A DNA stretch of 64,000 nucleotides from Solimonas sp041659605 (lineage in GTDB: Bacteria; Pseudomonadota; Gammaproteobacteria; Nevskiales; Nevskiaceae), in assembly GCA_041659605.1 (NCBI GenBank), contig JBAZXW010000005.1, positions 160,416 through 224,415 of the forward strand, read 5' to 3'. Shown one piece after another: positions 9,073 through 16,340 of this stretch. Position numbers and translations under genes: made by a program. The notes beneath the pieces are model-generated. The model had not been told where the DNA came from. It ran no database searches and was given only the letters and a program-made list of their open reading frames with translations. How positions within the stretch are numbered: position 1 is the first letter of the stretch; each line of letters opens with the position of its first letter.

Positions 9073-10059
9073 ATGCCCATGCCCATGCGCGCGCTTCTGA
9101 AGCTGCTTGGCGTCGGCGCGCTGTGCGCCGGCATGGCGGCCGTCGCCGCGTCATCGCCCGGTGCCCCGCAGCCAGTCGTCACCGGCACGGTGCACCAGGC
9201 ACTGTTCGCGATCGATTTCGACGGCTCGTTTGGCATCGCGGTCGGCGCCGGCGGCGAAGTGCAGGAGTCGAACGACAGCGGCGCCGGCTGGAAGACGGTG
9301 ACGCCGGCCCCGACGCCACTGGCGCTGCTGGGCGTGGGCGTCAGCGGACAGCAGGCGCTCGCGGTTGGCCAGACCGGACTGGTGTTGCGGCGCGAGACCG
9401 ACGGCAAGTGGCAGAGCGTGGACAGCGGCACGCGCAATCGCCTGTTCGCGGTCAACCTCAATGCCGCCGGCGCCGCAGTGGCGGTTGGTGCCTTCGGCAC
9501 GGTGCTGGTGTCCACGGACGGCGGACGCCAGTGGCGCAGCGCGGCACCGGCGTGGGCGGAGTTCGCGGTCGACGGCATGGAGCCGCATCTGTACGCCGCG
9601 GACCTTTCGAACGATGGCGCAATCACGATCGCCGGTGAGTTCGGCTTGATCCTGCGCAGCCGCAACGGGGGCAAGGACTGGCAGCTCCTGCACAAGGGCG
9701 ATGCCTCTCTGTTCGCGATGGATCTGCGGCCCGACGGCGTCGGTTATGCGGTCGGGCAGAGCGGCGCGGTGCTGCGCACGACCGACGATGGCGCGACCTG
9801 GACCGACCTGCGGTCCGGCAGCGGCGCGCTGCTGCTGGCGGTCCATTCCGAAGCCAGCGGCCGCGTCGTCGTCACCGCGATGCGCGAGCTGCTGTTGAGC
9901 CGCGACGCCGGCGACAGCTGGCAGCCGGTGAATGTGCCCGAGGTCGGCAACGTCTGGTACTCCGGGGTTGGCCGAGCCGGCGGGGTTGGCCAGGCCGGCG
10001 TCGATGCGCCGGTGCTCGCGGTCGGGCAGGCGGGACGGATCGTGCGCATCGATCTTTGA
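9073..10059 (+). CDS. YCF48/BNR-like secreted beta-propeller
   Basis: About 328 residues with a Sec signal peptide (RALLKLLGVGALCAGMAAVA) and repeated propeller blades of the YCF48 (HCF136) type. The repeats contain AVGQTGLVLRR, AVGAFGTVLVSTDGG, IAGEFGLILRSRNGG and AVGQSGAVLRTTDDG, at a period of about 45 residues. YCF48-like proteins are frequent partners of DUF1329/DUF1302 genes, probably as periplasmic assembly or scaffold factors. The ATG at 9073 lies 4 bases after the DUF1329 stop. ATGs at 9079 and 9085 are equally possible. Confidence 0.82.
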   Translation: MPMPMRALLKLLGVGALCAGMAAVAASSPGAPQPVVTGTVHQALFAIDFDGSFGIAVGAGGEVQESNDSGAGWKTVTPAPTPLALLGVGVSGQQALAVGQTGLVLRRETDGKWQSVDSGTRNRLFAVNLNAAGAAVAVGAFGTVLVSTDGGRQWRSAAPAWAEFAVDGMEPHLYAADLSNDGAITIAGEFGLILRSRNGGKDWQLLHKGDASLFAMDLRPDGVGYAVGQSGAVLRTTDDGATWTDLRSGSGALLLAVHSEASGRVVVTAMRELLLSRDAGDSWQPVNVPEVGNVWYSGVGRAGGVGQAGVDAPVLAVGQAGRIVRIDL

Positions 10060-10145
10060 ACTGCGGCGGGCGACACATCAGAACAAAGGCCGGCACAGAA
10101 GGACGTCATGCGGCCGGCGGGATCACTTCACCAGGAGATGAAGCG

Positions 10146-12188
10146 ATGAGTAAGGCACACAAGGCATGGGGCTTGGCGGCGTCGGGGGTGTTGCTGTGCG
10201 CCGCAAGCGGCGCCCATGCCGAGGGCGGATGGTTCGACGGGATGGATTTGTCGTTCGGCGGATTCATCCGCCCCGAATTCGCTTACTCGCTGAGCGACGA
10301 GGACAACTGGACCAATCAGCTCGGCAATACCTTCAACGAGCGCTCGATCGCCCGCCAGGCCTACGTGCCGCCGAATCTGGCGGGTGCCGTCGTCAGCGAT
10401 CTCACCGGCGGCCTGGTCGTTGCGCCGGCCGTGACCACCTGGACCTCGACGCCGTTCCCGGAAGCGGCTGCCAGCGACGCTGCTTCGCCCGGCCTGCGTG
10501 GCGTGTCCAGCGCCAACGGCTCCGGCACGCCGCTCGAGCGCGGCGACAACGACTACAACTACGCCATCGTCCGCGGTGAAGTGGAGATGGGCCTGCGCTT
10601 CACCGACAACCTGACGCTGATCGGGCGCTTGCGTGCGATCTACGATCCGGTGCTTTACGACGAGTTCGACGCCGAGCGCATCGAGTCCGTCCACGGCGGC
10701 ATCAGCGGCGGCGACCCCGCGCTCTACGCCGGCACGCCGAACTACTTCGAGTATCACGTCGAGGGCGATGACCATCCCAATCCGCTGGAATGGGCCGGCG
10801 AGGACTACCTCGTCTACTTCCCGACGCTGCTGCTGGAATACAACGCCGGTGCGGCGAACATTCGCATCGGCAACCAGCAGATCGCCTGGGGCCAGGCGCT
10901 GTTCTTCCGCGTGTTCGATGTCGTCGACGGTCTCGATCTGCGCCGCCATCTGGTCCTCGACTACGCGCAGGAGGAGTACGCGGACGAGCGCGTGCCGGCA
11001 CTGGGTCTGCGCCTGGGCTACCAGTTCAACGAAGAAGTTCTGGCCGACGCCTTCGCGCAGAAATTCCAGCCGACGGTCTACGGCAATCCGAACACGCAGT
11101 ACAACGTGATCCCGGTGCAGTTCACCGTGCACGACCGCTACGTCGAAGGCGGCTGGGACGAGAAGCTCAACTACGGACTGCGCGTGAAGGGCAACTACGG
11201 GCAGTGGGGTTTCCAGGCGATGGCGGTGCAGCGCTACAACCCGGACGGCGTGTTCCGCTGGACGGCGTCGGGCGTCGCCAAGGATCTGCCGAACGATCCC
11301 AACACGCTCGGCAACCGCGTCAACGCCACGCTAGGGGCGCTGGGCAAGGACTCCGGCGACCTGCTCGCGCAGACCGCGTTCGAGGCCTCGCCCGGCGGCG
11401 TGTACTCGGCGAACGAGTGGTTCAACTACGCCGGCCAGGTGCGGCTCAACGCGATGACTGGCCTGAATGCGTCGATCACCGAATTCCCGGCCGCCGCCGA
11501 GCTGTTCGCCTCGCCGGTCGCGACCGTCGAAGAGGCCTACAACGAGCTGAACACGTTCTTCATCGCTGCCGGCGGCAGCCTGCGCGGGCATATCGCCCGC
11601 GAGTACGCGCAGGAGGAGGTCTACGGTCTGGGCGTGAGCTACGTCACCGAGGGCGAACCGGGTGGCATCCTCGACCAGCTGATCATCAATCTCGAAGCCA
11701 GCTACACGCCGGACCGCACCTTCACCAATACCTCGCTGAGCCGCAACTATCTGGTCGAGGACTCGGTGGTGACGGCGCTAGTGCTGGAGAAATATCACCG
11801 CTTCACGCAGGCGTTTCCGGCGACCTACTTTGTGCTGCAGCACATGTACCGCAACGTCGACGACCTGTTCGGCCGCCATCTGTCCGGCTACGGCGGCACC
11901 GAGACTTCGGCCGCCACCGGCGTCGACGGCGCGCACTACATCGCGTTCGCGTTCCAGCAGCCGTTTCCGCAGGACATCTACCGCATCGGCTTCGCCACGC
12001 TGTGGGACCCGCGCGGCAGCATCCTGGTGCAGCCCGGCATCAAGTGGAAGCCGCGCGGTGCATTCACCGTCGAGGCGTTCTACAGCTACATCGATGGCGC
12101 GATCGGCAGCGCCAATCCGAACGACACGCTGCTGTCGACGGTCGACTACGCCGACGAAGTCACGCTGCGGCTGACGTACCAGTTCTGA
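10146..12188 (+). CDS. DUF1302 outer-membrane protein
   Basis: A 680-residue DUF1302 family member. It has a signal peptide (KAWGLAASGVLLCAASGAHA), then amphipathic strands beginning LSFGGFIRPEFAYSLSDEDN, the conserved IRIGNQQIAWGQALFFRVFD block near residue 240, and a C-terminal strand ending in LRLTYQF with a terminal aromatic, typical of BAM-inserted beta-barrels. DUF1302 proteins are probable outer-membrane channels found with DUF1329 in degraders of steroids, terpenes and other poorly soluble compounds. AGGAGAT precedes the ATG. Confidence 0.87.
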   Translation: MSKAHKAWGLAASGVLLCAASGAHAEGGWFDGMDLSFGGFIRPEFAYSLSDEDNWTNQLGNTFNERSIARQAYVPPNLAGAVVSDLTGGLVVAPAVTTWTSTPFPEAAASDAASPGLRGVSSANGSGTPLERGDNDYNYAIVRGEVEMGLRFTDNLTLIGRLRAIYDPVLYDEFDAERIESVHGGISGGDPALYAGTPNYFEYHVEGDDHPNPLEWAGEDYLVYFPTLLLEYNAGAANIRIGNQQIAWGQALFFRVFDVVDGLDLRRHLVLDYAQEEYADERVPALGLRLGYQFNEEVLADAFAQKFQPTVYGNPNTQYNVIPVQFTVHDRYVEGGWDEKLNYGLRVKGNYGQWGFQAMAVQRYNPDGVFRWTASGVAKDLPNDPNTLGNRVNATLGALGKDSGDLLAQTAFEASPGGVYSANEWFNYAGQVRLNAMTGLNASITEFPAAAELFASPVATVEEAYNELNTFFIAAGGSLRGHIAREYAQEEVYGLGVSYVTEGEPGGILDQLIINLEASYTPDRTFTNTSLSRNYLVEDSVVTALVLEKYHRFTQAFPATYFVLQHMYRNVDDLFGRHLSGYGGTETSAATGVDGAHYIAFAFQQPFPQDIYRIGFATLWDPRGSILVQPGIKWKPRGAFTVEAFYSYIDGAIGSANPNDTLLSTVDYADEVTLRLTYQF

Positions 12189-12253
12189 GGAGAGCTCAGC
12201 ACACGCCCGCTGCCTGCGCACCTCCTCCCCCTGACGCGTGGGGCAGCGACGAT

Positions 12254-12282
12254 GCCGACGGCAATGAGCCGTCGGCTCTTTT
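12254..12282 (+). terminator. Rho-independent terminator or attenuator between DUF1302 and the second DUF1329 gene
   Basis: A perfect 9-bp stem GCCGACGGC / GCCGTCGGC around the loop AATGA is followed by TCTTTT. It lies 65 bases after the DUF1302 stop and 26 bases before the next ATG. It may lower expression of the downstream gene or protect the upstream message. Confidence 0.7.
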
Positions 12283-12307
12283 GAACGAACGGGAGAGTCG
12301 GCCTGCG

Positions 12308-13687
12308 ATGAGAATCATCCGCTACGACCGTGACTACAGCCGCCGCAGGTTCCTCGCGAGTGTGGCGCGCGGCGCGGCGGCAGCGGGCGTGCTGATGCCC
12401 TTGTGGGACGCGATCGCGCAGACCGGCGAAATCACGCGCGCGTATCCGGACGAGCTGCTGTCAATCGAGGCCTACACCAAAGGGCGTATCAAGGCCGGCG
12501 ACGACATCAGTGCCGCGAACGTGGAGTCGGTCAAAGAACTGCTGGAGCCGATCAAGTACGCGCAGATCGCGCAGATGGGCCGGCGCCTGCGCGTCGCGCC
12601 GACGACCACCGACATCATGCGGCTGAGTTCCTGGGAATACCTGGAGGCCTCGCTGCGGCATCGCGGCCAGGCGCGCTTCGACGCGCGCGGCAACGTCGTC
12701 ACCGCGCAGGGCAAGCCGTGGATCGGCGGCAATCCGTTCCCGGACGCAAGCACCGGACTGGAGCTGTTCGCGAGCCTGACGCTGAGCTGGGGGCGTCACG
12801 ACGCCTCGATGTACGCGATCAAGGAGTACGACGTCGGTCCCGACGGCGACGTCGACTTCCGCTACGAGCTGGGCTGGGCCGAGCTGTCGCCGGTCGCGCG
12901 CGTGAGCATGGAGCCGCGCCCGTACTGGCCGGGCAAGGAGGACAAGCTGCGCTACCAGTCGGTGTTCTTTGTCGAGCCCGACAGCGTCAACGGCACCTCC
13001 TTCCTCAACATCTGGCCCTACGACCAGCACAGCTTCCCGGACCTGTACGGCTATCTGAAGGAGTTCAAGCGCATCCGCCAGTTTCCGACCGACCAGCGCT
13101 TCGAACCGCTGATCGCCGGTTCGACGCTGTACCTGTCGGACGCCTGGGCCGCCGGCGATCCGCTGCACACCTGGGGCAACTACCGGATCGTCGATCGCGG
13201 CCCGCTGCTGGCGGCAGTGTCCGGCGGCTGGAGTCCGGCGCATCCGAACTGGGAGCACACGACGCACGGCGGCCCCAAGGGCAAGACGTTCTGGGACACA
13301 ACGGTCGAACTGGTGCCGGAGACGATTGTCGTCGAGGCCGAGCCGGTGAAGTTTCCGCGTGCGCCGGTCAGTCGAAAGCGCGTCTGGTTCGATGCCCGCA
13401 CCGGTCTGCCGGTGGCCATGGTGACCTACGACCGCCGCGGTCAGCCCTATCACTCTTTCGATGCGGCGTTTGCCTTGTACGAGGCCGGCGAGCGCTCGGT
13501 TCTGGACGGCAGGCATCCGTACTGGTCCTGGGGCCACGTCCACGCCTTCAACCTGCAGACCCAGCGCATGACGCGCCTGGAGCAGGTGCGCGAGATCAGC
13601 GGTGGCCATCGCAGCGTCGCCAACAATCCCGGCTTGTACGACCGGTACCTCACCAACACGGCGCTGATGCGCCTGGGGCGCACGTGA
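12308..13687 (+). CDS. second DUF1329 periplasmic protein, classical Tat signal
   Basis: A 459-residue paralogue of the DUF1329 protein at 7674. The family blocks are nearly superimposable (YPDELLSIEAYTKGRIKAGD, LTLSWGRHDASMYA, LYLSDAWAAGDPLHTWGNYR). The N-terminus has YSRRRFLASVARGAAAAGVL, a textbook twin-arginine signal. The frame is open far upstream through DUF1302, but the ATG at 12308 behind GGGAGAG starts exactly at the signal peptide. It is last in the envelope module, behind the terminator-like hairpin. Two DUF1329 copies may bind different ligands or form a heteromer. Confidence 0.87.
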   Translation: MRIIRYDRDYSRRRFLASVARGAAAAGVLMPLWDAIAQTGEITRAYPDELLSIEAYTKGRIKAGDDISAANVESVKELLEPIKYAQIAQMGRRLRVAPTTTDIMRLSSWEYLEASLRHRGQARFDARGNVVTAQGKPWIGGNPFPDASTGLELFASLTLSWGRHDASMYAIKEYDVGPDGDVDFRYELGWAELSPVARVSMEPRPYWPGKEDKLRYQSVFFVEPDSVNGTSFLNIWPYDQHSFPDLYGYLKEFKRIRQFPTDQRFEPLIAGSTLYLSDAWAAGDPLHTWGNYRIVDRGPLLAAVSGGWSPAHPNWEHTTHGGPKGKTFWDTTVELVPETIVVEAEPVKFPRAPVSRKRVWFDARTGLPVAMVTYDRRGQPYHSFDAAFALYEAGERSVLDGRHPYWSWGHVHAFNLQTQRMTRLEQVREISGGHRSVANNPGLYDRYLTNTALMRLGRT

Positions 13688-13695
13688 ACCGGCGC

Positions 13696-13752
13696 GCCGG
13701 CGCAAAAACTACCCGACTGGGTGGCGGCGCGGACGGCGGCGGGGACTAGCTT
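13696..13752 (+). promoter_or_regulatory. activator-type promoter of the carboxylase cluster
   Basis: GCCGGCGCAAAAACTACCCG at 13696-13715 repeats the block upstream of the RND gene with one extra A. From CTACCCG (13709) to the putative -10 TAGCTT (13747-13752) the distance is the same as at 4903/4941. The start would fall near 13759, about 50 bases before the first carboxylase gene. CTACCCGACTGGGTGG is an imperfect inverted repeat. No -35 consensus is seen. Confidence 0.6.
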
Positions 13753-13809
13753 AGGTGGCATCCAGACCGCGATCTGCATCGCGGCGCGAGAACAAGAGGA
13801 GAGCGGGTG

Positions 13810-15807
13810 ATGACTGCAATGCTGGAAGCGGATGTCGGCGTGACCACCCGCAAAGGGTCCGTCGTGCTGCCGGACCACGGCAAGCTGATCAACATCGACA
13901 ACGGCGGCACGCTGACGGACTTCTGCGTGATCGACGGCGACAAGGTGTGGCGCACCAAGAGCGTCACCACGCCATATGACTTGTCGAAGTGCTTCTTCGA
14001 CGGCTTGCGCAAGGCCAGCACGCTGATCTACGGCAAGGAGGATCTGCTGCAGCTGCTGCTGTCGACCGAGCACATCCGCTACTCGACGACCCAGGGCACC
14101 AATGCCCTGGTCGAGCGCAAGGGCCAGCGCCTGGGCCTCGTGCTCGGCGGCGTGCAGGCCGCGGACCTGCAGCGCGACGCGCAGCAGAAAGACGTATTCG
14201 CCGGCCTGGTCGGCGCGCGCGTCGCCACGCTGGATCTGTCGCTGCCGGACGCGGCGCTGGCGATCGCCGCGACGCAGGCGATCAACCGTCTGGCTTCAGA
14301 GGGCGCCAACCGCATTGTGATCGGCGTCGGCGGCGCGCAGCGTGACGCTGGCGAGACCCGGCTCAAGCACATCCTGCTGAAGAAATTCCCGCCGCACCTG
14401 CTCGGCGCGCTGCCGCTGCTGTATTCGCACGAAGTGGTGCAGGACGAGGACGACACGCGCCGCATCTGGACCGCGCTGTTCAACGCCTTCCTGCATCCGG
14501 CAATGGAGCGCTTCCTCTACAACGCCGAGCATCGGCTGCGCGAATACAAGACGAAGAACCCGCTGCTGATCTTCCGCAACGACGGCGACTCCGCGCGCAT
14601 TTCGCGCACGGCGGCCGTCAAGACCTATTCCTCCGGCCCGCGTGGCGGCGCCGAGGGCAGCAAGGCGCTGGCGCAGCACTACGGTTTCAAGCGCCTGCTC
14701 GGCATGGACATCGGCGGCACGACCACCGACATCAGCCTGGTCGAGGTCAGCAACGGCGTCGGCACGGTGCAGACCGACCGGCGCGGCCGCATCGAAGGCG
14801 TGGCGACTTCGCTGCCGCTGTGCAACGTCGTCAGCGTCGGCGTCGGCGGATCTTCAATCATCAAGGTCGTGGGCAAGCGCATCCAGGTTGGTCCCGAGTC
14901 GGTCGGCGGCGCGCCGGGCCCGGCCTGCTTTGGCCTGGGCGGAACCGAAGCGACGATCACCGATGCGTTCCTCGTGCTGGGCCTGCTCGATCCGGCCACC
15001 TACTTCGGTGGAGAGCTGAAGATCGACGTCGAGCGCGCACGCGCCGCGATCACCGCGAAGATCGCGCAGCCGCTGGGGCTGTCCTGCGAGCAGGCCGCCG
15101 AGGCGATGGAACAGGCCTGGGTGGCGAAAGTCGCGGGCGCCCTGCGCGAGTTCACCCCCATCAATCAAGCGGGCACGCCGGACACCACGCTGGCGGCCTT
15201 CGGCGGCGGCGGCCCCTTCATCGCCTGTCGCGTGGCCGAAGCCGCCGGCATCAGCCGTGTCGTGATTCCCGGCCTGGCGGCCGTGTTCTCTGCTTTCGGC
15301 CTCGGCTTCTCCGACATCGCGCACGAGTACGAGCTGCACCTGGCGCGCAACGACGATGCGGCCCTGCAGCAGGCGCTGGCGACACTGCGCGAGCGCGCGG
15401 AGCGCGGCATGTTTGCCGAGGGCTTCGAATTGAAGGACTGCGTGATCGAGACGCGGCTGCAGGTCGACGATCGGCTGCTGCCGCTCGACGGCGGACATCT
15501 GCCGGCTGGGCTGCCGAAGGACCGGCCGCTGACCGCGGTGCTGAAGGCGACCCGGCCGATCGCGCGCGCGCAGCTCAACGGCGGCTTTGGCGAGACGCGC
15601 AAGCCCGCCGTGGCACAAGGCCAGCGCCGCCTGATCGCCGGCGGCAAGCCGGTTGCGTTACCGCTGTACCGCGTCGAGGCGCAGTCCGGCGGCGTGCAGG
15701 CCCAGGGCCCGTGCGTGTTGGAAGAGGCCTTCTTCACCGGCCGCATCGACGCCGGCTGGCGTTTCGAGATCAACGAAGCGGGCGACATCCTGCTCAGCCT
15801 CGCCTGA
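13810..15807 (+). CDS. hydantoinase-A-like carboxylase subunit (first copy)
   Basis: A 665-residue HydA/acetone-carboxylase-beta-type protein of the actin-like ATPase fold. It has a phosphate-1 motif IDNGGTLTDFCVIDG near residue 29, HIRYSTTQGTNALVERKG, and the second nucleotide motif LLGMDIGGTTTDISLVE near residue 300. With the next three genes it makes the subunit order HydA-like, small zinc protein, HydA-like, HydB-like, which I recall for the ATP-dependent acetophenone carboxylase core; acetone carboxylase has only three subunits. Likely role: ATP-dependent activation of ketone and bicarbonate. 5-oxoprolinase-like activity is the alternative. AGAGGAGAG precedes the ATG. Confidence 0.85.
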   Translation: MTAMLEADVGVTTRKGSVVLPDHGKLINIDNGGTLTDFCVIDGDKVWRTKSVTTPYDLSKCFFDGLRKASTLIYGKEDLLQLLLSTEHIRYSTTQGTNALVERKGQRLGLVLGGVQAADLQRDAQQKDVFAGLVGARVATLDLSLPDAALAIAATQAINRLASEGANRIVIGVGGAQRDAGETRLKHILLKKFPPHLLGALPLLYSHEVVQDEDDTRRIWTALFNAFLHPAMERFLYNAEHRLREYKTKNPLLIFRNDGDSARISRTAAVKTYSSGPRGGAEGSKALAQHYGFKRLLGMDIGGTTTDISLVEVSNGVGTVQTDRRGRIEGVATSLPLCNVVSVGVGGSSIIKVVGKRIQVGPESVGGAPGPACFGLGGTEATITDAFLVLGLLDPATYFGGELKIDVERARAAITAKIAQPLGLSCEQAAEAMEQAWVAKVAGALREFTPINQAGTPDTTLAAFGGGGPFIACRVAEAAGISRVVIPGLAAVFSAFGLGFSDIAHEYELHLARNDDAALQQALATLRERAERGMFAEGFELKDCVIETRLQVDDRLLPLDGGHLPAGLPKDRPLTAVLKATRPIARAQLNGGFGETRKPAVAQGQRRLIAGGKPVALPLYRVEAQSGGVQAQGPCVLEEAFFTGRIDAGWRFEINEAGDILLSLA

Positions 15808-15827
15808 TCCAGAAAAGGGAATCCGCT

Positions 15828-16256
15828 ATGAAAGTCCTGATCACCGAATACCTGCGCATCAACCTCGATACCGAGCGCTGGGAGTGCCGCCGCTGCGGCC
15901 ACGAGCACGGCAGCGCGCGCGACAACTACAAGCGCGGCCTGCTGGTCCACGACCGCGACCCGCGCGAAGTCCACAAGCCGCTGCTGGACACGAATCTCTA
16001 CGAGCGCACCTACTCACCGGACCCCACGTGGTGCCGCATCCTCGAGTACTACTGCCCGCAATGCGGCGTGATGGTCGAGGCCGAGTACCTGCCGCCGGGC
16101 CATCCGCCGCTGCACGACGTCGAACTCGACATCGACGCGCTCAAGCTGCAATGGCAGGGCCGCGACGAAGTGCAGGAGCCCGCGGTCGGCCCCGACCTCG
16201 CGCTGGAGAAGGTCCGGCATGGCCGCGCACTTCACGAACACAGCCATGGTCACTGA
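15828..16256 (+). CDS. acetone/acetophenone carboxylase small zinc subunit
   Basis: 142 residues matching the acetone-carboxylase gamma family. Two zinc-knuckle pairs, WECRRCGHEHG (about 20-30) and YYCPQCGVMVEAEYLPPG (about 75-92), form a four-cysteine zinc site. The tail is His-rich (HEHSHGH). It lies 20 bases after the first HydA-like gene. Such small subunits are structural parts of the carboxylase and are not found with hydantoinases or oxoprolinases, so this gene is the best evidence that the operon encodes a carboxylase. The ATG at 15828 follows AAAAGGGAA; longer upstream frames overlap the preceding gene and are not coding. Confidence 0.85.
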   Translation: MKVLITEYLRINLDTERWECRRCGHEHGSARDNYKRGLLVHDRDPREVHKPLLDTNLYERTYSPDPTWCRILEYYCPQCGVMVEAEYLPPGHPPLHDVELDIDALKLQWQGRDEVQEPAVGPDLALEKVRHGRALHEHSHGH

Positions 16257-16260
16257 TTCC

Positions 16261-16317
16261 GTAGGAGCGGCCCATGGCCGCGATGATGTTGGAATCGCGG
16301 CCATGGGCCGCTCCTAC
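16261..16317. repeat. REP-type palindrome (24-bp perfect arms)
   Basis: Arms 16261-16284 and 16294-16317 are perfect reverse complements beginning GTAGGAGCGGCCCATGG, with a 9-base loop. It lies between the zinc subunit and the second HydA-like gene, where it could stabilise the upstream message. A half element of the same family is at 25996. Confidence 0.9.
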
Positions 16318-16340
16318 AGGAGTTCGCGGAGAAAAGGCAC

